Origin: Gammaproteobacteria bacterium
GTDB lineage: Bacteria; Pseudomonadota; Gammaproteobacteria; Pseudomonadales; Litorivicinaceae
NCBI GenBank assembly: GCA_002717305.1
Contig: PBDH01000029.1
Span: 1-26,425, forward strand
Direction of reading: 5' to 3'
Length of the DNA stretch: 26,425 bases
The notes under the pieces are model-generated. The model was given only the letters and a program-made list of their open reading frames with translations, was not told the DNA's origin and did no database searches. The position numbers and the translations under genes are program-made. Below, in pieces: positions 1-6,854 of the stretch (its first letter is position 1; each line of letters opens with the position of its first letter).

Positions 1-1
1 C

Positions 2-1087
2 GCTGAAAGGCTTGATCCGTCTGGTCAGGGAACCCTCGAGTCGCTCGCCGATGGTGACTTTGATGGGGTCGTCAGAGACGCGCTCTTTGAGGTTCTTGGG
101 GGTCCCACCGGGCGCAAGGCGAAACGACAGGCACGTAAGCTGATTTCATCCGGATCAGGCCAGCGACTGATGTATCACGTGCTGGATAATCCAGATCAGA
201 TGGGATCAACGCTAGCGTTTCAGTTTGCTGTCGATGATGATGTAGATACATTCTTGCGCGGGCTCATCTCACGAGACACCCCCGAGGCTGACAGACGAGT
301 CAGTGATCAGTTGATCTCATATATTGATCTTCTCCAGGCAAAGGGTCGGATCAGCTACGAGGTAAGTGATTATTTATTTTTTGGTTCAGCGTCACGGGAC
401 GCCGAGATGGCTGGGATCCGCGGGGCGCTGGTGGGATCAATACTTACGTTGCTGGTGTGTATTGTGATTGCGTTCCCCTTGGGAGTAGCAACAGCTGTCT
501 ACCTCGAGGAAATGGCGCCAAAGAATCGATTCACAGAAATCATCGAGATCAATATCAACAACCTAGCCGCGGTGCCGTCAGTCGTTTTCGGAATCATGGG
601 CCTCGCGGTGTTTATCGTGATATTTGGGATGCCGAGATCAATACCGCTGGTGGGGGGAATAGTCTTGGCATTGATGACCTTACCCACGATCATAATCTCC
701 TCGCGTGCCTCGATCCGGGCTGTTCCACCGAGCATTCGCGATGCTGCTTTAGGCGTTGGCGCCTCGAAAATGCAAACCATAACGCACCACGTTTTACCTC
801 TCGCGATGCCGGGCATGTTGACCGGCACCATCATCGGGATGGCCCAAGCTTTGGGAGAGACGGCGCCTCTCTTGATGATCGGCATGGTCGCTTTTATCGT
901 CGACGTGCCGTCAGGTGTTACCGATCCTGGAACCGTCCTCCCGGTGCAAATTTTTATGTGGGCAGATTTCGCTGAACGTATGTTTATTCAAAAAACCAGT
1001 GCGGCGATCATTGTATTGCTAGCATTTCTGATTAGTATGAATGCGGCCGCGATTCTTCTTCGTAAAAAATTAGAGCGACGTTGGTGA
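2..1087 (+). CDS. pstA: Phosphate ABC transporter permease PstA (5' end outside window)
   Basis: This is the C-terminal 361 residues of PstA, one of the two membrane subunits of the high-affinity phosphate importer PstSCAB in the inner membrane. The frame is open from the first bases, so the true start lies upstream. The first ~130 visible residues are hydrophilic and match the long periplasmic segment of the extended (DUF3333-type) PstA proteins rather than the short E. coli form. Then come about five hydrophobic helices, from the segment LVGSILTLLVCIVIAFPLG onward. The permease/ATPase coupling (EAA-like) loop is visible around RDAALGVGASKMQTI. The protein ends KKLERRW. pstB follows after 13 bp, so the two are in one operon; pstS and pstC are expected upstream. 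Identification rests on family motifs plus the pstB-phoU context. Confidence 0.95.
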   Translation, partial: AERLDPSGQGTLESLADGDFDGVVRDALFEVLGGPTGRKAKRQARKLISSGSGQRLMYHVLDNPDQMGSTLAFQFAVDDDVDTFLRGLISRDTPEADRRVSDQLISYIDLLQAKGRISYEVSDYLFFGSASRDAEMAGIRGALVGSILTLLVCIVIAFPLGVATAVYLEEMAPKNRFTEIIEININNLAAVPSVVFGIMGLAVFIVIFGMPRSIPLVGGIVLALMTLPTIIISSRASIRAVPPSIRDAALGVGASKMQTITHHVLPLAMPGMLTGTIIGMAQALGETAPLLMIGMVAFIVDVPSGVTDPGTVLPVQIFMWADFAERMFIQKTSAAIIVLLAFLISMNAAAILLRKKLERRW

Positions 1088-1100
1088 GAGGGTCAGTGTT

Positions 1101-1952
1101 ATGCAGGTAGCAGAGAGTAGCCGAATGGTCCAAACAACTAGTACCTTAGAAGCTCGAGTGATTCCGGACAGTACTATCGGTCAAATCCACGCAGACAACC
1201 CCCGCATGAAGGCTCGTAACGTTGACGTTTTTTATGGTGACAAGCACGCGATCGACAACATCAGTCTTGATATAGGATCCGGACAGGTAATCTCATTCAT
1301 CGGCCCGTCCGGTTGCGGTAAGTCGACGTTTCTAAGGTGTCTAAACCGGATGAACGACACGATAGACAGCTGTCGTGTATCTGGTGAAATCATGATCGAC
1401 GACCAGAATATTTATGACTCTTCGATCGATGTGGTTCTCTTGCGGGCGAGGGTTGGTATGGTGTTCCAGAAGCCAAACCCGTTCCCTAAATCAATTTTTG
1501 ACAATGTCGCATACGGGCCACGTATTCACGGGCTGGCGACAACCAAGGTGGAGCTGGATCAGATTGTAGAAACCTCACTCCAGCGGGCTGGTCTTTGGGA
1601 GGAGGTCAAAGATCGGCTGGATCAGCCAGGAACGGGCCTATCGGGCGGCCAACAGCAGCGTCTGTGTATCGCTCGTGCGATTGCGGTGAGCCCCGAGGTT
1701 ATCCTGATGGACGAGCCTTGTTCTGCTTTGGACCCGATCGCCACCGCAAAAATAGAGGAATTGATTTCTGAGCTGCGGGAGCAATATACGATAGTAATCG
1801 TTACCCACTCCATGCAGCAGGCCGCCCGCGTCTCCGACCGGACCGCCTATTTTCATTTAGGAAAGTTGATTGAGGTAGGTGACACCAAGCAGGTGTTTAC
1901 AAATCCTTTGCATGCATTGACACAAGACTATATCACCGGACGGTTTGGCTAG
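1101..1952 (+). CDS. pstB: Phosphate ABC transporter ATP-binding protein PstB
   Basis: PstB is the cytoplasmic ATPase that powers phosphate import by PstCA and takes part in PhoU/PhoR signalling. At 283 residues it is longer than E. coli PstB (about 257) because of a ~35-residue polar N-terminal leader. The ABC core is complete: Walker A GPSGCGKST (~residues 69-77), Q-loop FQKPNPFPKS (diagnostic of PstB), signature LSGGQQQR, Walker B VILMDEP and H-loop VTHSM. The ATG at 1101 has GAGAGG upstream (about 1086-1091). An internal Met at residue 9 is a possible alternative start, since the leader is not conserved in the family. The TAG stop abuts the phoU ATG directly, indicating translational coupling. 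Confidence 0.98.
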   Translation: MQVAESSRMVQTTSTLEARVIPDSTIGQIHADNPRMKARNVDVFYGDKHAIDNISLDIGSGQVISFIGPSGCGKSTFLRCLNRMNDTIDSCRVSGEIMIDDQNIYDSSIDVVLLRARVGMVFQKPNPFPKSIFDNVAYGPRIHGLATTKVELDQIVETSLQRAGLWEEVKDRLDQPGTGLSGGQQQRLCIARAIAVSPEVILMDEPCSALDPIATAKIEELISELREQYTIVIVTHSMQQAARVSDRTAYFHLGKLIEVGDTKQVFTNPLHALTQDYITGRFG

Positions 1953-2660
1953 ATGAAAGACTTGAACGAAGATTTTTATCGGCACATTTCCAGCGAGTTC
2001 AACGAGGAGTTGGAGGCGCTTCGGAGGTCTACCTTAGAAATGGGTGGATTGGTTGAAGAACAGCTCGCGTCTGCGCTCAAGTTTTTCGCTAGTCAGGACT
2101 CTTCCCTACTGAGCGATATCGAAAGTATCGAGCAGAAGATAAATGCTGCCGAGATCGATCTTGATGATCAGGTAGAGTCTCTTATAGTTCGGAGACAGCC
2201 TATTGCATCAGATTTACGGCTTGTGCTTGCTGTTTCGAAGATCGTACGAGACCTCGAACGGATGGGTGACGAGCTTGAAAAGGTTGGCAGGCTTAGCCTT
2301 GAATCGTTTGATAGCTCTGAGGGCGTGGGAATTACCGAGATACAACGGATCGCTGAGCAGGTCGCTAAAATGTTGTCGGAATCTTTGACGGCGTTCGCAC
2401 GGCTCGATATCGATCTCGCGAGAGATATTTTTGAACGTGAACGCAAGGTTGATAAGGTTTATCAGTCAGCGCTCCGATCGCTAGCGACTTTTATGATTGA
2501 GGACCCTAGAAATATTGGCAGGGTATTGAATATAGTCTGGATTGCAAGGTCATTAGAGCGTGTCGGGGATCATGCCACGAACATTGCCGAATATGTTATC
2601 TATCTTGTACAGGGCGTTGATGTGCGCCATCCGGGGGTTAATGAAAACAGTTTTACGTAA
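1953..2660 (+). CDS. phoU: Phosphate signalling regulator PhoU
   Basis: PhoU is a peripheral cytoplasmic protein that links the Pst transporter to the PhoR kinase and represses the Pho regulon when phosphate is plentiful. The 235-residue length is typical. The two-repeat three-helix-bundle fold shows its hallmark motifs: a first repeat with D-x-x-V-E-x-L-I-x-R-R-Q-P-I-A-x-D-L-R (around residues 72-89), and a second with RSLERVGDHATNIAEYV near the C-terminus; both are the metal-binding E/D-rich helices of the family. The ATG follows immediately after the pstB stop. Its 3' end runs 8 bp into the convergent phoR coding sequence, so there is no room for a terminator between them. Confidence 0.98.
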   Translation: MKDLNEDFYRHISSEFNEELEALRRSTLEMGGLVEEQLASALKFFASQDSSLLSDIESIEQKINAAEIDLDDQVESLIVRRQPIASDLRLVLAVSKIVRDLERMGDELEKVGRLSLESFDSSEGVGITEIQRIAEQVAKMLSESLTAFARLDIDLARDIFERERKVDKVYQSALRSLATFMIEDPRNIGRVLNIVWIARSLERVGDHATNIAEYVIYLVQGVDVRHPGVNENSFT

Positions 2661-3957
2661 TTACCTGCTGTAGCCTGTCTTTCGGGAACGAGCATCGAAC
2701 ACACGTACCTTTTCCTTCCTCAGAGGTTAATTTTAGAGTTCCGGAGTGCCTTCCCATAACATGCTTGGCTATCGCCAAGCCTAACCCTGTGCCCCCTGTA
2801 CTGGATGAGTGGCTTTTATCGACACGGTAAAATCGCTCGGTTACACGGATGACGTGTGGCTCTGGTATTCCTAGACCGTTATCGTCCACACAGATAGATA
2901 CCCTGTTTTCGCTTTGTTCGAGCCTCATAGAGATTAATGAGCCATCAGGGCAGTACCGCAACGAATTACTCAGCAGATTGGCTAGGAGGGAGAAAATTTC
3001 ATTTCTATTTCCCGTGAGTACCCAGTCCTCGGCAACCAGAGCCTTGATAATGGTCCGGCTCTTTTTGAGATTTTTTTGTAATAATTTTATTTGTTGCTGG
3101 ACTTGTTCTATTAATTCAAAAAGATTGATCGCTTCTACATCGTTACTTGGCGAGGTCTCAAGCCGGGACAGCGTGATAAGATCCTGGATGATGCTGTCCA
3201 TCCTGCGACCCTGAGATGTCGCGCTTTTGACCGCGTTCTTCGCAGCACCCTCGACCAGTTGATTATCTATCAAGGTTTCCAGATAACCATTGATGACGGT
3301 TAGTGGGGTCTTTAGCTCATGCGAGACGTTAGCGATAAAGTCCGACCGCATTTCGTTAAGTTTCCTGAGCTGACTGATATCTCTGACGAGTATTATGTAG
3401 CCGTGAGACGGGCTGTCTCCAAAATATAGTTCGACCACCGCTCGCTGTGTTGCGAAGTTGTCAAGAATCAGTGGTTCGGTGAAGTCGTTTTCGTCGATGT
3501 ACTCTTTCAAGGACGGTGATCTGAGAAGAGAAAAAAGATAGCTATTGATGTCATCTGGGTCCCTCAAATTGAGTAATTCGCCACCGATCTGATTCCACCA
3601 GGTGAGGTTCCATGTCTTGTCGGTAAGGATCAGGCCGACCCGGAGACTGCTAAGCGCAAGTCTGAGATTGTTGAGCTCTGTGGCGACGGATGCTTTATCT
3701 TCTTTGGCTCGATCGCGCTCAATTTCGACGCGCCGTAAAATATCTACCCACAAGTCGGAGGTTATCAGGGACTCGTTTGTTTGGTTACTTTCGAGCCATC
3801 GGTAAAAACTATTGCGTCTCCATAGGGTTACCGCGAGGTAGGCGCTAGAGACAAAAAGTGCGGATGGTACGAAGTAACCAGTCACGACACCTAAGAAGAT
3901 TGTGAGTAGTCCCAGCCAGGTAAGCTCTAGTATTGTGGTTGAGGTGGCGTTTCTCAT
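2653..3957 (-). CDS. phoR: Phosphate regulon sensor histidine kinase PhoR
   Basis: PhoR is the inner-membrane kinase that phosphorylates PhoB when phosphate is limiting. It has 434 residues, as in other PhoR proteins. It begins with a hydrophobic hairpin (about residues 11-46) with little periplasmic sequence, as expected for a kinase that reads Pst/PhoU rather than a periplasmic ligand. A PAS-like domain follows (about 95-195). The H-box VSHELKTPLT places the phospho-acceptor at His213. The ATPase domain has an N-box (LLANLLSNSLRYCPDG), G1 DDNGLGIPEPH and G2 GTGLGLAIAKHV. The ATG at 3957 has AGG upstream. Unusually, it is separated from phoB by 368 bp rather than being coupled to it, so it probably has a promoter of its own. 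It converges on phoU with an 8-bp overlap. Confidence 0.97.
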   Translation of the reverse strand: MRNATSTTILELTWLGLLTIFLGVVTGYFVPSALFVSSAYLAVTLWRRNSFYRWLESNQTNESLITSDLWVDILRRVEIERDRAKEDKASVATELNNLRLALSSLRVGLILTDKTWNLTWWNQIGGELLNLRDPDDINSYLFSLLRSPSLKEYIDENDFTEPLILDNFATQRAVVELYFGDSPSHGYIILVRDISQLRKLNEMRSDFIANVSHELKTPLTVINGYLETLIDNQLVEGAAKNAVKSATSQGRRMDSIIQDLITLSRLETSPSNDVEAINLFELIEQVQQQIKLLQKNLKKSRTIIKALVAEDWVLTGNRNEIFSLLANLLSNSLRYCPDGSLISMRLEQSENRVSICVDDNGLGIPEPHVIRVTERFYRVDKSHSSSTGGTGLGLAIAKHVMGRHSGTLKLTSEEGKGTCVRCSFPKDRLQQVIT

Positions 3958-4325
3958 TGGAGTGGCCTGCCTAATCTAATTCACAATTTTGTAACAAAAG
4001 TCCAATACCCTCTCCGTAGCGTAGCGATAGCAGGATTAATTTTTTGCCAAATTCCCCAATTTTTGACAAAGAACTAAGGTGGCTGTCATTTAACCATCGA
4101 GTCAGTCAGGAGGCGATGGATAAATTGAATTCGATTTGCTCATGCGATGCACGTGGGGCGGCATCAAAAGTCCCCAAAATTTGGTGCCCGAATCGATGGA
4201 GACAGCGTTCATATTAAGTCTGAGAAAAAAGTTTCGCATAGCCATCGTGTCATGTTGTTAGGTCTCGAGGAAGAGGCCTTTAAACAGGGTGAGGCTGGTT
4301 ACAACTTTATAATCACCTGTGATGC
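3958..4325. other. 368-bp spacer between phoB and phoR; no convincing gene
   Basis: In most proteobacteria phoB and phoR are adjacent or overlapping, so this gap is unexpected. It is AT-rich near phoR. On the plus strand it holds TTGACA (4063-4068) and CTGTCAT (4083-4089, a perfect Pho-box half-site with a poor second half). An AGGAGG (4108-4113) lies only 2 bp before an ATG at 4116 that encodes a 33-residue peptide (to 4217). A second plus-strand frame, 4147-4329, encodes 60 residues with no ribosome site, including HRVMLLGLEEEAF. I recognise no family in either. The stretch may be a decayed gene, an antisense transcript or a long phoR leader. Confidence 0.5.
3980..3997 (-). promoter_or_regulatory. 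Possible weak Pho-box-like repeat upstream of phoR
   Basis: On the minus strand this reads TTGTTAC-AAAA-TTGTGAA, two 7-base units spaced like the Pho box (CTGTCAT, four A/T bases, CTGTCAY). Each half matches about four of seven positions. It lies 23 bp upstream of the phoR ATG. The TTTTGTTAC string also occurs upstream of phoB. No good -10 lies at the expected distance, so this is a weak candidate. Confidence 0.22.
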
Positions 4326-5033
4326 CTAATCAGTATAGTTAGTTCCAATCGTGAATCTGTAACCCATTCCCCTCACGGTCTGGATGAGGTCGCTAAGTTC
4401 TGTACCTAGCGTTTTACGCAATCTGCGGATATGCACGTCAACGGTCCGCTCCTCTACATAAACATCCCCACCCCACACACGATCGAGCAGCTGTGTACGA
4501 GAAAAGGCGCGATTAGGGTTTGTCATGAAGAGTTGTAGCAAGCGATATTCAATAGGGCTGAGTGCGAGAAGGCGGTCGGACGCGGTCACTTGCTTGCCAA
4601 CGGGATCAAGTCGTAAGTTTCCGTATTCAACAGGCTCTTCAATACCTTTGGGCGTCGTTCTTCTCAAGATAGCTTTGAGACGGGCAACCAGTTCTCTAAG
4701 AGAAAATGGTTTTGTGATGTAATCGTCCGCCACCTCGAGACCCGTAATTTTGGCCCCTTCCTCGACACGAGCCGTGAGCAGTATCAAGGGAATGCTTGCG
4801 GTGTCCGGATTTCGGCGAAGTCGTCTGCATAGTTCTAGTCCGGACACGTTAGGCATCATCCAGTCGACGATCATTAAGTCAGGTAAACGGGACGCTATCT
4901 GTTTTAGAGCACTTGCAGCATTTTCTGCTTGCACAGTTTTGAACCCCGCCATTTCCAGTGCGATGGCGAGCATCTCACGAATCGAAGATTCGTCGTCCAC
5001 GATAAGAACGGTTCGGGGTGATTGCTGACTCAT
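4326..5033 (-). CDS. phoB: Phosphate regulon response regulator PhoB
   Basis: PhoB is the OmpR-family transcription factor that binds Pho boxes and activates pst, phoBR and other phosphate-starvation genes. The receiver domain has acidic residues D13/D14, phospho-acceptor D57 (in IVDWMMP), T87 and K108. The C-terminal winged helix contains YVEERTVDVHIRRLRK and ends with QTVRGMGYRF, both PhoB-like. The ATG at 5033 is chosen because it gives the family N-terminus; upstream TTG (5060) and GTG (5042) codons would start within or just after the proposed -10. Odd: the usual G-L-E-x-G-A-D-D-Y segment reads GLEVADDY here, one residue short just before the signalling lysine. An autoregulatory promoter lies upstream. 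Confidence 0.96.
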   Translation of the reverse strand: MSQQSPRTVLIVDDESSIREMLAIALEMAGFKTVQAENAASALKQIASRLPDLMIVDWMMPNVSGLELCRRLRRNPDTASIPLILLTARVEEGAKITGLEVADDYITKPFSLRELVARLKAILRRTTPKGIEEPVEYGNLRLDPVGKQVTASDRLLALSPIEYRLLQLFMTNPNRAFSRTQLLDRVWGGDVYVEERTVDVHIRRLRKTLGTELSDLIQTVRGMGYRFTIGTNYTD

Positions 5034-5059
5034 TTGACTCACAACAAAAATATCACTCA

Positions 5060-5093
5060 ATTAAACAGTTAAATTATTACAAAAATGTGACGA
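5060..5093 (-). promoter_or_regulatory. Candidate PhoB-activated promoter of phoB (Pho box plus -10)
   Basis: On the minus strand, positions 5093-5076 read TCGTCAC-ATTT-TTGTAAT, matching the 7-4-7 Pho-box layout with 4-5 of 7 and 5 of 7 consensus bases. Exactly 10 nt downstream is TTTAAT (5065-5060), five of six matches to the sigma70 -10. This box-to--10 distance is that of known PhoB promoters, where the box replaces the -35. A third similar unit, TTGTTAC, lies just upstream. The site fits positive autoregulation of phoB and an ATG at 5033. Confidence 0.5.
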
Positions 5094-5149
5094 CGGTAAC
5101 AAAATTGAAATGTGTGAATTTTTTAAGCTGTGCCCTCAAGGGTTGCAAG

Positions 5150-5341
5150 TTCTACGGAATTTTCTTCACCCGGTACTGAGGCGCTTATCGTGCGGAGAGA
5201 ACGCATTTTGTTGATTGCATGCGCATGATCATAGGGTCCGAAGCTCGTGTAACTGGTGAAGATAGACTTCAGGTACTGGTATTAGCAGAGGCGGTGGGAG
5301 AGAGTTTGGGGGCCGAAAGGCAAGTTTCGTGTCAAATTTGA
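5150..5341 (+). pseudogene. Remnant of a Gfo/Idh/MocA-family dehydrogenase (C-terminal fragment)
   Basis: Reading the plus strand in the frame that ends at TGA 5339-5341, the translation contains FFTRY, an in-frame TGA (5177-5179), then GAYRAERTHFVDC, then VTGED, then LAEAVGESL. These fall in the order and spacing of the conserved C-terminal end of Gfo/Idh/MocA oxidoreductases such as inositol 2-dehydrogenase (R-Y-x-x-A-Y-R-A-E-x-x-x-F-V-D, V-T-G-E-D-G, L-A-E-A-x-x-x-S). The NAD-binding N-terminus is absent: upstream lies the phoB promoter. About 60 codons remain, interrupted by a stop, so this is a decayed relic. A 40-codon ORF starting at ATG 5219 is part of it. The adjacent transporter may be a survivor of the same lost cluster, which is inference. 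Confidence 0.65.
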
Positions 5342-5360
5342 CTGTCTTGGGTATCGGATT

Positions 5361-5378
5361 ATTGAAATCTGTTTCAAT
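5361..5378. promoter_or_regulatory. Perfect inverted repeat upstream of the MFS gene (possible operator)
   Basis: ATTGAAA and TTTCAAT form perfect 7-bp arms around TCTG. The site lies 20 bp after the dehydrogenase relic and about 185 bp before the transporter start. It is too AT-rich for a strong intrinsic terminator, so a repressor site is a reasonable guess. I see no well-spaced -35/-10 pair between it and the gene, and nothing else recognisable in 5379-5550. Confidence 0.25.
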
Positions 5379-5552
5379 TTTAGACTTGTTACATGGAGTT
5401 TTGAGAATCAGTTTTCACAAATAATCGGAATCGAACAGAGTAACATGCTCGAGATTTTTGTCCGCAAGCTGGAAACTTTTCACGTCCTTCCTGTTCTCTG
5501 CGGATGGATAGATTACTGGCTTTAAAGCATAGTGAGGTTTTGCATAAAAATA

Positions 5553-5559
5553 GAAGGGG
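5553..5559 (+). promoter_or_regulatory. Ribosome binding site deciding the MFS transporter start
   Basis: GAAGGGG ends 4 bp before the ATG at 5564. The upstream in-frame ATG at 5504 has no purine-rich site and would add 20 polar residues, so the later start is preferred. Confidence 0.6.
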
Positions 5560-5563
5560 ACCT

Positions 5564-6679
5564 ATGACAGCTTATGGGGCTGTGGCCACGATTTTTGCCA
5601 TCTCTGGAGCTAGTTTTGGTACTTGGGCCTCACGTATTCCCACATTTAATAATCAGTTGGATTTAGAGCCAGCACAGTTGGGCACTATTTTATCGGTTCT
5701 TGCGTTAGCGAGCATCGCCTCCTTCCCCCTAGCTGGACTGGCTATGGACCTATATGGTCCCTCACGGGTCAGTAAATACCTTACTTGGTCTACACTGGCT
5801 TCTTTAACCCTTACATCATTCGCCTCCACGTCTTTATTTTTGACATTCGCTGTTGCGGTTCTTGGTGCGTCGATCGGTGCATTGGATGTGGTAATGAACG
5901 GATGGGGTGCGGAAGTCGAGCGGAAAGGTGTTAAGTCGATTATGTCCACACTTCATGCGTACTGGAGTCTATTCGCTGGTATTGGTGGCTTAGTCGGATT
6001 AACGGCGATAAAGCTCGGCTTTTCCATCGAGCAACATTTCTTGTTGGTGGTATTGATCATGAGCGGTTTTGCAGGGTTAATGTCTCGGGTTGGCTGGACG
6101 GGATCGATTGTTAAGGATTCGACGCTTGCATTTGCTTTACCCCATCGGGGTCTATGGTTAGTTGGTTTTTTGATGTTCTGTGCCGCACTTACTGAGGGCG
6201 CTATAGCCGATTGGGCTGCAATATTCCTGCATGAGAGACTCAATCTGACTGAAGCAATGGCAGTCAGTGGTTTTGTTACTTTTAGTCTAGCCATGTTTAT
6301 TGGCCGGATGCTTGCTGACAACCTGGTCGAGCAATTTGGTGCTATTCGCGTTTCTTGGTTTGGGGGCTTGTTGGCCACATTGGGCCTTTGTATGGTGCTG
6401 TTTGCATCTTCTTTGGATTTTGTTCTGATTGGATTCTTATTGTTGGGATTTGGTCTCGCTCCTGTTTTTCCTCTCGGTTGCGCGCGGGCCGCGAATGACC
6501 CCTTCGTTACCCCCGGTCAGGGCCTCGCAGGAGTTGCGACTCTTGGCTATGGGGGCATTATGTTAGGCCCGGCTATCATCGGGTTTGTTACCCAGCAACT
6601 GGAGATTTTTGTTGGTTTTAGTCTGCTTCTATTTTGCACGCTCTATCAGGTCGCTTTCTCGTCATGCCTGAGGCGATGA
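5564..6679 (+). CDS. YbjJ-like MFS transporter
   Basis: This is a 371-residue inner-membrane protein with about 11-12 hydrophobic helices and the layout of the major facilitator superfamily. It resembles the YbjJ subgroup: an early ASFGTWASRIPTFNNQL segment after helix 1, A-x-x-G-A-L-D-V-V-M-N-G-W-G-A-E-V-E-R in the first half, EGAIADWAAIFLHERL opening the second half, and GRMLADNLVEQFGA after helix 8. The substrate is unknown; relatives are annotated as sugar or general solute exporters without firm evidence. It is a single-gene unit. The relic of a Gfo/Idh/MocA dehydrogenase just upstream suggests it may have belonged to a sugar or polyol cluster, which is inference. No other gene here relates to it, so it looks accessory. 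Confidence 0.85.
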   Translation: MTAYGAVATIFAISGASFGTWASRIPTFNNQLDLEPAQLGTILSVLALASIASFPLAGLAMDLYGPSRVSKYLTWSTLASLTLTSFASTSLFLTFAVAVLGASIGALDVVMNGWGAEVERKGVKSIMSTLHAYWSLFAGIGGLVGLTAIKLGFSIEQHFLLVVLIMSGFAGLMSRVGWTGSIVKDSTLAFALPHRGLWLVGFLMFCAALTEGAIADWAAIFLHERLNLTEAMAVSGFVTFSLAMFIGRMLADNLVEQFGAIRVSWFGGLLATLGLCMVLFASSLDFVLIGFLLLGFGLAPVFPLGCARAANDPFVTPGQGLAGVATLGYGGIMLGPAIIGFVTQQLEIFVGFSLLLFCTLYQVAFSSCLRR

Positions 6680-6854
6680 ATATTATCTGATATAAATTCA
6701 TCGAGAGACCAACCAAGACCCCACTCTGGCCATAGGCGGGGGCATTTACTGTTCAGTACAGAATGATCAGGGACGGAATCATGAAGAAAAATCGAAGAGA
6801 CACGCGCTGAGATATTTAAAAATTTTTCCACTACCTCGCCAGATCGAAAATTTT

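Noticed and set aside
457..975. 172-codon ORF inside pstA and other long alternate frames (for example 499-885, 5953-6378, 20022-20573)
   Set aside because: They lie wholly within well-identified genes in other frames and show no family motifs.
4083..4100. Full Pho box on the plus strand
   Set aside because: The first half is a perfect CTGTCAT but the second half matches only 3 of 7 bases and no -10 lies at the right distance.
4312..4323. ATCAC-CT-GTGAT inverted repeat just after phoB as a terminator
   Set aside because: Arms are only 5 bp with a 2-nt loop and no T-run follows on the minus strand.
4147..4329. 60-codon plus-strand ORF between phoB and phoR as a confident gene
   Set aside because: No ribosome site at its ATG, no recognised family, and it overlaps the phoB stop. 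Kept only as a point of interest in the spacer.
5219..5341. 40-codon ORF as an independent small gene
   Set aside because: It is the tail of the Gfo/Idh/MocA relic; the similarity continues upstream through a stop codon.
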